64,000 nucleotides of DNA from Macrolepiota albuminosa (taxonomy: Eukaryota > Basidiomycota > Agaricomycetes > Agaricales > Agaricaceae), in contig JAMWFC010000091.1 in assembly GCA_027475525.1 (NCBI GenBank), positions 1-64,000 of the forward strand. The letters run 5' to 3'. This document shows, piece by piece, positions 48,106-60,479 of this stretch; within the stretch, counting starts at the first letter, position 1; each line of letters begins with the position of its first letter. The notes below the pieces were generated by a model, which did no database searches, was not told where the DNA came from, and worked only from the letters and a program-made list of their open reading frames with translations. The position numbers and the translations under genes were made by a program.

Positions 48106-50242
48106 ATGATAATGATGATGAACCCTTTTATTTTTTGAGACCTATTTTTACATGCATATTGCTTGGGTATTGTGTCCTAGGTCACACGGTACAGTAAGGT
48201 ATAGTATTTTTCCATATTAAAACCCTGACTTATCCACCCTTATCATGCTGTCCCTATTTTCTCCTAACCCTTCTACTCTTGGCAATGCTTGCCAGTGTTT
48301 GGTTAGTATATGTAACACTTCCAGAGGATTGAACCGACAACCTCAGGAAAACTGGAACTAGCAGGGCTTGAACCTGCATCACATGTTATCATTACACCAT
48401 AGTCCTGTGTTATTACTTGCTTTTTCTTGTCAACTAGTACCATTCTAGCTCCAGTCAATAGGGGCTTAAGCATAATCCTGGGCTTTAACTAAGGTGTATT
48501 GACACACCCTTACAGTATAGGTCTTAGAAGACCAATCACTTATTGGCTTCCTTTAAGCCATAACTTCTGGTGATGACACCAACTGTAGTTGGGTGCGCTA
48601 GATGTATATGCAGTACAATGCCGTCTCCAGCGCTTGGTGTGCGTAGTTATAAGGAGTCCTGACAGGGTTCTGGTGTGCTCAAGCAGAGGTGATAGAATGA
48701 TGCGCTAGATGATAGTGCCTCAGGTGCTACCTAGCAGACAGTAAGTGTCGTAGTTTACACAAAGATATAGAAGAAAAGATGAGTAGTGCAGCATAATGTG
48801 CCCATAAGTGGCACCGTAAATGACAAAAATGAGATAGATGAGGCTAGCACCCGACTTAGTGACAAAGTCAGAGAAAGCTAGCACAATTTGAACACTAAGT
48901 GTAACTAGGTGCTCAAAAGGTTACAATTTGTTGTTATATACATCCAGAGTAGCTACCTTTTATACTATGCGCTACTATATTTTTAAAATAAGTCCATTCA
49001 TGGCACTACCAATTAGCACCTCTCCTTGTGGTTGTAGGTCACAGCGACCTGTCAACGGTGACCAGCACACATAGGGAAATGGCAAGCAACGGCGTTATAG
49101 CCCATTGGCCATGGTGACTCTAAACTGACTTAAACTTTGTATGAGTCTGCTCACTTTTTAGTGTAATTCTGATTGGCCAGGCCTTTGCAGGGTATAGTCG
49201 GAAAATCCTCAACAAACACTGTGAGTTCTACTGTTGGTGCTAAACCTGGTATCAATTCTTGATCCATAAAATGTCAGGCTAAAGTATATCCTGTTCTGTT
49301 GCTGCTGATTCTTTAGACCTCTGATTGAAGTGCCTCATTCAATGGCAGCACCTAATGCTAACCCCTTTATGGAACTGATTGGGGTTTGGTCAAAGTTGTG
49401 TCCCTGCTGTCGTGCTAGCACCCTGAGTCCTTGGTCTCCTAATCCTCCAAAGTCAATAAGTAGCATATGCTGAAGGCTTAGTAGTGGTGGTTTAGACTGA
49501 TAAACAATGCCTATAATTGAGCGCTAAGGTTTGTGGTTTCCTGTGTCTGAGAGGATTGCTAGGGTCTTGAGTATGGCCTGTGTCCATAGGCCTATAGTGT
49601 GCCTCTTGATGCACTTAGTCTGAGTAGAAGCCTATCACTGGTAAGGCCTCATAATACTATAACCTTCTCTGCACTCAGATGGTATCTTCTGGAGATTGAT
49701 CCCAAGATTCAGAATCTGCAATGGTATGAGCCAGCTGAGTAGGGCCAATGATAGTCCTGCTGCCTGCCAGTCTTAAGCTGACAATAAGCAGCTGATCAAA
49801 TCAATGTTACTCCGACCTCAATAGCCATGCTGACCCATCCAATGGACCACACATTATATCAGCAGCCTAATCAAACTATTGACACCTTCTTTTCCCACCC
49901 ACCCATACTAGGACATGCTTGGTCAGTGAGTTTAACCTCTCTCAATTCTGTCCCATTGGGCAATCCTAACTATTTTTCCTGTTTCAGACAAAAGTGCAGT
50001 GGTCACATTGCTTTATCAAGTTACATGTTGATTGGTTCATCCAACTATGGCCTGCACAACAAAGCCTCCCTAGTCAACATGTGCAGGCAGTGGCTTCCTG
50101 GTGGCATTGAAATAACTTATATGGTGTCTAAGGTGTTTTTCACATGAGCATGGTTTGAACTTACATCCTCCTCACTTGTAAGAGCACATGACCCCTGCTT
50201 CACACCACAGTGGTGCCAGCTGAGCCACCATGGCCCCTCAAT
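48106..50242. mobile_element. Composite insert: SINE-like units and a solo LTR
   Basis: This insert separates connection domain and RNase H of the plus-strand chromovirus. Near 48106-48130 there is an ATG/ATA trinucleotide run. A tRNA-like head on the minus strand has a B-box at 48365-48374 (GGTTCAAGCC) and an A-box-like stretch at 48389-48402. A second head at about 50150-50235, also minus, has TGGCTCAGCTGG (50216-50227) and GTTCAAACC (50152-50160). The solo LTR 48571-49637 lies between them. The space 49640-50150 shows nothing recognisable. Confidence 0.5.
48571..49637 (+). mobile_element. Solo LTR (family 1), third copy
   Basis: 1067 bases from TGATGACACC to GAAGCCTATCA with CTGG on both sides (48567-48570 and 49638-49641). 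It is similar along its length to 41384-42431 and, reversed, to 32588-33813, and has single copies of the segments doubled there. Confidence 0.87.
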
Positions 50243-51117
50243 CTAAGAGCAGATGAGCCTATTTGGCTCATATGCAATGTGTCAAAGACAGGTGTTGAGG
50301 CCATGTATAGCCAAGGAAGCAGCTGGCAGACATGCCACTCAGCAGGGTTTATGTCCAAAACGTTTACCACCACTCAGCAAAACTATGCTGTGCATGAGCT
50401 AGAGACTCTAGCAATACTTGAGGCTCTTCTCAAGTGGAAAGATAAGCTGATGGAGTATTCCATTCATATTATTACAGACCACAAGATGCTTGAGTTCTTT
50501 AAAACTTAGATGAACTTGTTGCTGCATCAGCGGTGATGGATTGACTACATGTTGAGATATCAGTTTGACATCGCCTATGTTAAAGGTGAACTCAACAAGG
50601 TAGCAGACTGCTTGTCTTGTTACTTTGAGAGTGATGTGGTCAGGAAAGCTCATGAGTCTCATAAGTATGTACAAGCAGATTGCTATATTGATTCTGATGG
50701 GGAGGACTTACCTCTTCACTGGTATCAGGAGCTCAAGAAACATGTCCTAGAAGTATGTGTGATGTGCAATGAGGAATGGAGGCAAAGCACTTCTCAGAGA
50801 GCAGCACAAAAAATGAGATATTGCTGCCATGCTGTTGAGGGAGAATGAGGCTGGAAAACCAGCATCTCCTGGAGTGCCTGAGCATCCTGACCATCTCTTC
50901 ACACTGGCTAAGATGCTTAAAGGTGAATTGCCTTCAGTCTAGCCTCCTAGCCTGGGGAAGAATGATTTTCATTAACAAGTAGTACAGGAGTATATACATG
51001 ACTCCCTCCTTGTCAAGATCATCAGCAACCTCAACAATCATCCATGATTTAGACAAGGGCCTGATGGTGTAGTAATGATGGACAATTATCAGGGAGTGGC
51101 TGTAACCTGTATTCACT
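50243..51117 (+). pseudogene. RNase H and linker of the plus-strand chromovirus
   Basis: The frame through 50509 is RNase H (DEPIWLICNVSKTGVEAMYS, TQQNYAVHELETLAILEALL, IHIITDHKML). The frame at 50549-50848 continues (MLRYQFDIAYVKGELNKVAD). One stop separates them. The piece ends where the MITE and Helitron begin. Confidence 0.85.
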
Positions 51118-51319
51118 CTTCAGAGCATGCCAGAGATTTTTTAGAAAACATTTATTAAAAACAGGTCATATAATTTTTAATAAGTGTTTCTTTGGAAACT
51201 TTTATAAAAATTTCCTAATAATGGAATTTTTTCAGAATTTTCTAGAAAAATACTTGTTAGAAATCATCTGACCTGTTTCTAATTAATGTTTCACCAGAAA
51301 TCTCTAGTATGCTCTGAAG
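51118..51319. mobile_element. MITE at the left border of the Helitron block
   Basis: The outer ends are inverted copies: CTTCAGAGCATGCCAGAGAT on the left and, on the other strand, CTTCAGAGCATACTAGAGAT on the right. The inside is AT-rich with smaller inverted segments. No clear target duplication was found, so the superfamily is open. Confidence 0.55.
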
Positions 51320-51659
51320 TGATTTTACATGTGCAGAACATTATCTATATAGAATGGGACAACCGTTTTGTGAGAATTATTGATTAGTCAGTTCTGACTA
51401 AAGCTGACAAAGATTTGCCTTTTTCGTTTGTTTTTTGGTCAGTTTTTCAGTAGAAAAGAAAAAAAAAAGATATTAATTAATAAAAAAGAGTGTATATTAA
51501 ATATTTAAATGTACAATATCTCTTGAACACATGTGGAAGGTATCTGGAGTGTGTGAATGTGGCCGAGGCCAAAACACGATTTAGTGGACACCAGTTTTCA
51601 CGCCTCGTGTGTTCTTAAACCAAACAGCATCAATTTTTCCACGGTTTCAATGTTGTAGT

Positions 51660-52370
51660 GAGTAAACTACACTACAAAGTAAGTGTTGATTGATTGATTG
51701 ATTTACAAATATTAATAACCATTCTTATAGCAACGCTTGTAAACTACACTACAAAGTAAGTGTTGATTGATTGATTGATTTACAAATATTAATAACCATT
51801 CTTATAGCAATGCTTTGAAACTCAATTACAAAGTAAGTATTGATTGATTGATTGATTGATAGATATTAATAAATGATTGATCTAGCTACAACTTCGAAAT
51901 TTGATTACAAAGTAAGTATTGACTGATTGATTGATTGATGACTATTAACAAACATTCTTATAGCGAAATTTTCACACTCAACTACAAAGTAAGTAATTAT
52001 TAATTGATTGATTGATGAATCTTAACAAACATTCAATAGCTCGACAACTTTCAGCTATTGATTGATCATTGTAAGTGATTTTTAATGTATTTGAGCTTAA
52101 AAAATGCTTAAAAAATTCGAAAAAAATCACAGAAAAATCAGGGAAAATTCAATTCAGCTTATAGTGAAAGTTTGGGCTATTGTAGTAAGTGACTTTCATT
52201 GTTTTTGAGCTTTATAAGTGCTTAAAAAATTCAAAAAAATTCAGAAAAATTCTATTCAGCTTACAGTAATACTTGGACAACTTTGAGCTATTGATATACT
52301 CATCATGTAAGTGTCTTTCAATAGTTTTAAGCTATGAAAATGCTTAAAAAATTATTCTTTCAGGCAATCT
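51660..52370 (+). repeat. Array of intron-like units upstream of the Helitron gene
   Basis: Units of about 77-78 bases repeat at least four times. Each has ACAAAGTAAGT, then TTGATTGATTGATTGA, then a TTAATAAC or TTAACAAAC element, then TAG. Read as introns they are about 50 bases with GTAAGT donors, a branch-site-like AAC and TAG acceptors, separated by mini-exons of 25-26 bases. Two looser units follow (GTAAGTGATT, GTAAGTGTCT) and the last ends TTCTTTCAG just before the coding region. Confidence 0.6.
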
Positions 52371-55300
52371 TCAACTACTCATTCTAATAATGGACCCAGT
52401 ACTCCTGAAGGTCAAAGACAGCAGGCTAGGATTCAAAGCAGGCTACAACAGTTACAAATGACTGATCCTGATGAGCGCCATGCAAATAGAAGTAGAAGAT
52501 CTACTTCAGTGGTTATACCACTTCATTATGGAACTGGGGATATGGGAACTGGGGATATGGGAACTGGGGATATGGGAACTAGGGATATGGGAACTGGGGA
52601 TATGAGAATTGGAAGAAATGATCAGATTGCCTCTAGCTCTTTGGGAAGGCCTATTGGACCAACTGTTGCTATGAACTTATTTGCATCTGAGGATGTACAA
52701 CTTGGAACTACAGGATTGGGGAATATGAGAACTAGGGGAAATAATCAGATTGGTTCAAGCTCTGGAAGAAATACTTCTAGCTCTTTGAGGAGGCCTGTTA
52801 GACCACCAACTGCAACTGTTGCTGAGGATCTATTTGCTAGGGCTATTCCTGAAACTCATTTACCTGAAGGATGGAATGCCCTTTTGCAAAATCCTATTCC
52901 TAGAATGATACCACCTCTACCTTTTCTTGCACATAGAGCTCCTTATGTGCCTTCAATAGTAGCACCTCTACCAGCTGCTGTGCATGGAAGAGATCATAGA
53001 GTGGGATCAGTCAATCAGCCTGTAGTTGGTGGGACTGCTATGAGTATACCTGAAACTCATTTGCCTGAAGGTTGGGATGCTCCTTTACAGAATCCTATAC
53101 CTAGAATGCCTGCTTTGCATAGAGCTGCTTTGCCAAACTTCACAATGCCACTGCCACTGCCACCTGCACTTAGGAATAGAGGGAGACAGCAGGTTGCTCC
53201 TATACAAGCACAATCATTAGCAGCATTGCAAGACCAACAAAGGTTGAGGCATATTGCTGCAGCTGAGGAGCAGGATAGACAATGGCAGGCACTAGCAGTA
53301 TTGCAGGAGCAACAGAGGCAACAACAGGCATTAGCAGTATTGCATGAGCAACAACAGCTCAGAGATATTGCTATAGCTGAAGAGCATGCAGTAGCAGAGG
53401 CACAAAGGGCTTTACATCAGCTAGAGGTGAGACAAAGACAACTTTTAAAAGTTGCATTGACTAAGAAAGATTAACAGGATGTAGATCTCAATCCTGAACA
53501 TAGGCCTTTGAATCAGGCTAGGGCTGAAAGGATCTTACAAAACTGGCAACAGCAACATTTAGCTGATCTTGAAGAGGATTTCAATGATTTGGATCCTCAT
53601 GGATTACAAAATATCCATGCAGCTTTTGATGAAATGCTTCAAAATCCTTTGGAGTATTTGGAGCATCCCATAGACAATGAGATTGATCCAAATCTACTGG
53701 ATGATCCTAGGAATAATCCTGCTGAGAATATAGAGGAGGACTTGGAGTATGTGGATCCACCTGGAGATAATAGACAGCAATATCTACCAGCACCTCCTGA
53801 CTTGGAGTATGTGGATCCACCTGGGGATGTCATGCAGCAAAATGTACCAGCACCTCCTGTCTTACAGAGGATACAACAACCTGATGATGTTCAGCCTAGA
53901 AATGCTCTTCCAACAGGAAGACAGCATTATCTGGATGGATCCCCTTCACATTATCTTGGTTCTATGGATGTTGCATGTCCACACTGTCATGCTCTACATT
54001 TTGATGCTGAAAAGCTCTCCAAGTCTACTAGATGTAATCCAAAGTTTGGCATGTGCTGTTTACAAGGGCAGATTGATTTGCCTAGACTTGAAGATGCTCC
54101 ACCAGAACTGCTTGGCTTACTCCAAGGTCACCATCCTCTTTCTGATGCTTTCAAAGCATCTATCTGTCAATACAATGCAGCCTTTGCATTTACATCTCTG
54201 GGAGTCAAGATTGACCATGCAATTACCAATGCTTCTGGACCATACAGCTTTAGGATCAATGGAGAGCTCCATCATCTGACAGGTGCTTTGCTTCCAGCTG
54301 AAGGTGATCATCCTGTGTATGCACAATTCTACTTCTACGATCACAATCAACAATTGGCTTTTCGTCAGAGAAGCAATTCTAGATTGGATCCTCAGATAAT
54401 GGCCTCTTTGCAGGATATGCTTCATAGAGTCAATCCCTTTATTGGCTTATACAAGCTTGCAAAGCAGATTATGACAGAAGTTCCTGAAGGCCAACCATAA
54501 AGGCTTTCTGTTCAACTTAGAGCTGATTTTGGAGACCATTGACACTATAACAACCCTAATGAACAGGAAGGAGTTGCTGCAATTATACCAGGGGATGGTT
54601 CTAAAGAACGATCAGATCACCGTGACATAGTCCTGCATCTGCATGGAGGTCAATTAAAGCAAATCAGCCATTTGCATCCCTATTATACTCCCTTGCACTA
54701 TACTGTCATATTTCCAACTGGAGAACCTGGATTTCACACCGATATTCAATCTCAATTTGGACCAGCAGGAGAACAAAGAGCTAAAAAGGTTAGCCAAACT
54801 GCATATTATGCATATAGGCTGCAGCAGAGGGCTTTGGAAGCCAATGCTGCATTGCTTTGGAGTAGCAGACTGTTCTAGCAATATGTTGTGGATGCATGGG
54901 CATCAATAGAACAATCAAAGCTCAACTGGGTCAGACAGAATCAAAAAAAGATTAGGGCTGAAGTCTATCAAGGAGTGGTTGATGTGGCTACTGGAGATGA
55001 AGATTTACGCAGGCAAAGCCGACGTGTGGTCCTTCCCTCTTCTCATGTTGGAAGTGAACGACATATGCAGCAACTATTCCAGGACTCTATGGCTATTTGC
55101 AAACATTTCCATAAACCAGATCTCTTCATCACCATGACTGCCAATCTAAAGTGGCCTGAAATAGAAGAGGCTCTGCTAAAAGAACCTATGGTTAATGGAA
55201 AGAGGCAAACAGCTTCTGACCGTCCAGATATTGTTGCCAGAGTATTTGAACTCAAGAAGAATGCTCTTTTGAAGGACATAAAAGATGGTCTATTTGGAAA

Positions 55301-58290
55301 ATGTGTGGCATCTGTCCATACCATTGAATTTCAAAAGAGGGGACTTCCACATATACATATCTTGATCTTTTTCCATCATCACGACAAGATCAAAGATGCA
55401 GCTCATGTGGACACTATTGTTTCTGCTCAAATTCCTGATCCAGTGACTCAGCCTCAATTGTATCAGGTATTGGCTTTGCTTGAATTATCAATGCAGTAAC
55501 TGACCTTTGTTATTAGGTTGTTACTACCAATATGGTTCATGGTCCATGTGGAGCAGATTTTCCCAATGCCAAGTGCATGGTAGATGGCAAATGTTCCAAG
55601 AGATATCCCAAGGAATTTCAGGAAGCTACACAGTATGGTGATGATGGCTATCCCCAATATGCCAGACCTAACAATGGCCGCTTTTTTGAAAAGCATGGTC
55701 GTCGTTATGACAATCGTAATGTTGTCCCATACAATCCATATCTCTCAGCCAAATTCCAATGTCATATCAATGTGGAAGTCTGTGCTTCAGTGGATGCAAT
55801 CAAATACATTCACAAGTACATCTACAAGGGCCATGATAGGACAACTTTGGAGATTGCTAGGGAGGAGAGGGATGAAATCAAGGAACACTTGAGTACATCT
55901 ACAAGGGCCATGATAGGACAACTTTGGAGATTGCTAGGGAGGAGAGGGATGAAATCAAGGAACACTTGAATGCCAGATACATTTCTGCTCCTGAGGCTTG
56001 CTGGCACATCTTTGAATTCAACATACATGCTGAATATCCTTCAGTGTACAGATTGCCTGTGCACTTGGAAAACCAGCATGAAGTCTATTTTCCAGATGAT
56101 GAACCAATACAGGTGGTGGCTGCTAGACCTAATGCAGACAAGACTGCACTCACAGCTTGGTTTGAAGCCAATATCAGGTTTCCCAATAATAACACCACTT
56201 ATCAGAACTTTCCAACCAAGTTTGTTTATGAAGCATCTAAACGGAGTTGGAAGGAGAGGCAGAGAGGGACAGCAATTGAAAGGATGTATTTTGCTTCACC
56301 AAGACAGGGAGAAAGATTCTATCTCAGGATGCTCTTGACTGTTGTAACCAATGCAACTTCATGGGCTGATCTCAGGACAGTCAATGGCCATATCTATCCC
56401 ACTTATCAAGAAGCATGCAAGGCTCTAGGTCTTTTGGAGGATGATGCAGAATGGAGGCAGTGTCTCACTGAAGCTGCTCCAATCCAACTAGGATCAGCTC
56501 TCAGACAGCTGTTTTGCACTATTCTATTCCACTGTGCTCCTGCTACTCCTGAGGCTCTATGGGACAAATTCAAACATTCTATCTGTGATGATCTTTGACA
56601 CAGATTGGAACATACTAGGCAATACAGGGACCGAGTCTTTACCAATGAGGATGTCTATGACTATGGCCTTTATCTCATCAATGACACTTTGATGAATTTT
56701 GGAAAAACTCTGAAAGACTTTCCCAACATGCCAGAGGCTCAACAGAATTGGAATATAGTTCCAGGTAATTGGCATTTGCATAAGAGATTGACTTGAATAC
56801 TGATCAATCTTCTAGGCAATAGACTTTTGGAAAATGAAACTAATTATGATGTTGAGGATCTCAAGCAAAGAGTGGAGGGAAACAAAGCCAAGTTCAATGT
56901 GGAACAACTGGAGACTTTTGATGCTGTCATAGATTCTGTGAACAACAATTTGGGCAGGATGCTATTTATTCACAGTGCTGGAGGATGTGGCAAAACCTTT
57001 GTCTGCAATACTCTGGCTGCTGCAGTTCGTTCCCATGGAGATGTGGCATTATGTGTAGCATCATCTGGCATTGCTGCCTTATTGTTGGAAGGGGGTAGGA
57101 CAGCTCATTCAAGATTCAAAATTCCCATTCCTGCTCTTGACACATCCATTGCCAATATCAAGAGAGGAACCCAGTTATCACAGCTCATACTTTGCACCAA
57201 AGTTGTCATTTGGGATGAAGTTCCAATGCAACACAAAAATGCTATTGAATCAGTAGATCATGGCTTCAGAGACATCTTTAATAATGACATTTCCTTTGGT
57301 GGAGTTACTGTGGTTTTTGGAGGGGACTTTAGACAAACTCTTTCAGTGGTTTCACATGGACTCAGGCAGCAGATGATTGCTGCTTCACTCAAAAGGGGCT
57401 GACTTTGGGATCATATTCAAGTCCATTACTTGGTCCAAAATATGAGATTGGATCAGACTGCAGAATATATTGCTCATGCAGCTTGGTTGTTGAATGTTGG
57501 TGCAGGGAAAAATCTAGAACCTGGAGAAACAGTCAAACTGCCTGAAAGGATGATCTGTGATGACAATTCTATCACTGGATTGATTTCTTCCACATATCCT
57601 GATATTGGTCATCCTCAAAATGATCAGTATTACCTGGACCGGATTATTCTCTCTGGCAAGAACTCTGATATAGAGGAGATCAATGCAGAAGTTCTAGAGA
57701 GGTATCTAGGGGAAGAAAGGATCTTACAGAGTGCAGATTCTGTTCTTTCTAATAACAGAAATCCTGATGGCCTTGCCTTATATCCTGTGGAATATCTCAA
57801 CTCTTTGAAAGCCAGTAGTTTGCCTTTGGCTAAACTGGCTTTGAAGATTGGAGTTCCTGTCATGCTCCTCAGGAATCTGGACACAACCAAAGGACTTTGC
57901 AATGGAACAAGAATGATTGTTACTCATATCAGCACCAGAGTCCTCAGATGTCGTATTATCAGTGGAGATGTCAAGTTTGCAGGTTCAACTGTTTTGATTC
58001 CAAGGATCAATCTAGATGCCTCTGAAGAGGATTTGCCCATACCATTATGCAGAAGACAGTTTCCAATTCGATTGGCCTTTGCTATGACTATTAACAAGTC
58101 TCAAGGGCAATTAGTCAAGCATGTTAGATTGGACCTTTGATCACCTGTTTTTACACATGGCCAACTTTATGTTGCACTTTCTCGATGCACATCAGGAGAT
58201 CGTATCAAGGTGAACATCAAAAACAACTGCAAATATTGTATATCAAGAAGTTCTCAATGGTTTACAAATGTAAGTGTGATTGTTAATTAA
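52360..58290 (+). pseudogene. Helitron Rep-helicase, inactivated
   Basis: An HUH endonuclease joined to a Pif1-family helicase, which nicks and unwinds DNA for rolling-circle transposition. The N-terminus has five 15-base repeats ([10 protein letters not shown]) and Gln-rich helices. A cysteine zinc finger follows near 53970 (CPHCHAL, CCLQG). The Rep domain has the HUH motif HIHILIF (near 55349) and the two-Tyr motif KYIHKYIYKG (near 55802). The helicase has Walker A GGCGKT (near 56983), Walker B VIWDE (near 57209), GGDFRQTLSVV, and near the end HGQLYVALSRCTS. One intron (55467-55516) joins cleanly. Stops lie at 53472, 54498, 54540, 54876, 56596, 56794, 57400 and 58138, all explained by C-to-T, and a 77-bp duplication (55816-55969) shifts the frame. 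Confidence 0.88.
55816..55969. repeat. Exact 77-bp tandem duplication in the Rep-helicase gene
   Basis: 55816-55892 and 55893-55969 are identical. It falls just after the two-Tyr motif and breaks the frame; with one copy the frame runs on. Confidence 0.92.
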
Positions 58291-58442
58291 CTACTTATTA
58301 CTAACTTTATATTTTAGCATCTAACTTGATACTGTACATATAACTTGGAATTATAGCATTGTTTCAACTACTTATTACTAACTTTATATTTTAGCATCTA
58401 ACTTGATACTGTACATATAACTTGGAATTATAGCATTGTTTC
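58289..58442. repeat. Exact 77-bp tandem duplication after the helicase gene
   Basis: 58289-58365 and 58366-58442 are identical, in AT-rich non-coding DNA. Confidence 0.9.
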
Positions 58443-58670
58443 TTGAGTTTACAAATGTGAGTGATGTTTAATTACCTACTTATTACTAACTTTTATATTT
58501 TAGCATTTGACTTGATATTTGTTGATACTGTACTAATAGAATATATATAACTTGGAATTGTAACATCATTTCTTGATAAATGTGAACTTTCTATTCTTTA
58601 ACAACATATGCTTGAACCAGTAAGACATAATGAAAGTAAGTCATGATAGAAGTTGAGTTATGAATATACA

Positions 58671-59085
58671 TATTTGGAACCCCTAACCGAACAAAGTGAG
58701 GTTGGGGTGAAGGCTGAGTTACTTATATACATACTTGGAGCCCTAACTATTTGGAACCCCTAACCGAACAAAGTGAGGTTGGGGTGAAGGCTGAGTTACT
58801 TATATACATACTTGGAGCCCTAACCGAACAAAGTGAGGTTGGGGTAGAGGCTAAGTTACTTATACATACTTGGAGCCCTAACCGAACGAAGTGAGGTTAG
58901 GGTGGAGGCTTAGTTGGGGGGGGTTTGGGGGCGAAGCCCCCAACGAGCTACGAAATTCGTGCCGAAGGCACGAATCGTAGCTCGTCTATAGTATATGCGA
59001 CTTGGGGGCGAAGCCCCCAACGAGCTACGAAATTCGTGCCGAAGGCACGAATCGTAGCTCGTCTATAGTATATGTGACGATGCCT
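58671..59085 (+). repeat. Helitron 3' repeat region with two more 77-bp duplications
   Basis: Units with AACCGAACAAAGTGAGGTT repeat at about 58685, 58762, 58823 and 58879. Superimposed are 77-bp duplications at 58671-58747/58748-58824 and 58925-59001/59002-59078. The second differs at one CpG/TpG site. The repeats end in perfect hairpins: GGGGGC-GAA-GCCCCC, and the nested GAGCTACG...CGTAGCTC enclosing ATTCGTGCC-GAA-GGCACGAAT. Confidence 0.8.
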
Positions 59086-59576
59086 GGGAAATGATCTGAT
59101 TAGTCAGTTCTGACTAAGGCTGACAAAGAATTGCCTTTTGCGTTTGTTTTTTGGTAGATGTGTGTATAAAATGCTTAAGAAATTCAGATAAAATCACTGA
59201 AAAATCAGAAAAAATTCAAGGTCTACTGATACACTGATTGTGAATTTTTTGAGGTTTATAAATGCTTAAAGAAATCTGAAAATTTCAAGAAAAATTCAAT
59301 TGCTCTGTTTTTCAGGAGATGTTAGTGGAAAATGCTCAAATAATTCCAGGAAAATCACCAGAAAATCAGAAAAAATTCAAAGGCTACTAATATACTGATT
59401 TTGAGTTTTTTTAAAGATTTATAAATGCTGAATAAAATGCAAAAGATTCAAGAATTCAATTTAGCTTACAATAATGCTTTGAAAGTTGTGGAAGAGACTG
59501 AGTTGAAGACTGAGGCCTTAACCGAACAAAGTGAGGTTGAGGCTGGGATTAAGCATTGAATTGTGAAGACCGAGGC

Positions 59577-60326
59577 TGTCATGACCCCTCCCTGGCACAT
59601 CCCCGGAGCCCCATCCGGGAGCCTCTCTTGTCAACCCCACAACGCGCCCCGCCCCCATGGCTGCCGATGCCACCATCACACGCATCAAAGACTGCCATCA
59701 ACCAGCACCCCCAGCAACCCTGCATCATAGACCCTGGGATCAACCGCCATCAACGATTGGATCATGCTGCTTGCTTCTAGCCATCATATATTACGCATCA
59801 CAACTCTCTCCATGCCAATTGATCATGCACCCCACACACGCGATCCAGGTATACAGTCCCTGTCCACTACTTAATGCCTCCCGGAACTTATCCCAGACAC
59901 CCCAGAACCCTGAGACCCAGTCCCATAGTATTTATAATGTAGTTCCCCATTGTACTTGCTAGTCTTGATATTAACTTGAATTGTTGCGTGCCCTCTGCTT
60001 GATTGGTACATGTTGACTGGCATGCTTTGACTGGCATGCTTGAACAACCGCGTGCTCTAAGTTTGATATGTACTTTGCGACTTACAATTTGTTAACCCGG
60101 TCTCGTCTTAGAACCCCTGGTTCCCAACTCGACCACCTCCCAACTCTCAGCCTCTAAAACCCAAAACCCCCAGATCAAGTTCCCTTCCCCAGGACCATCC
60201 CTTGTCCATGTCTTGAACCCTGGAGTTCTAGCCCCGGAGTTCCAGACACCCGAGTATCCATAGATCAAGTCCGCCTTGTAAGGGTGTTGCTTTCCCGGAA
60301 AGCCCCCAACTCAGCGGAACCTAACA
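59577..60326 (+). mobile_element. Solo LTR (family 2), CpG-rich copy
   Basis: 750 bases from TGTCATGACCCC to GGAACCTAACA, flanked by GAGGC on both sides (59572-59576 and 60327-60331). It splits the 3' repeat region of the second Helitron. It is the reverse complement of 43803-44553 but keeps many more CpG sites, so it is younger or escaped mutation. Confidence 0.93.
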
Positions 60327-60479
60327 GAGGCCTTAACCAAACAAAGTGAGGTTGAGGCTGGGATTAAGCACTGATAACCGAATGAAGTGAGGTTAGGGTG
60401 GAGGCTTAGTTGGGGGGGGTTTGGGAGCAAAGCCCCCAACAAGCTACAAAATTCATGCCAAAGGCACGAATCGTAGCTC

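Noticed and set aside
48353..48420. Functional tRNA gene
   Set aside because: A and B boxes are recognisable but arms cannot be paired into a full cloverleaf; it lies in a mobile insert.
51662..52070. CRISPR-like array of about 78-bp repeats
   Set aside because: Repeats are imperfect, there are no unique spacers of uniform length, and this is a fungal nuclear genome; the units look like introns or simple repeats.
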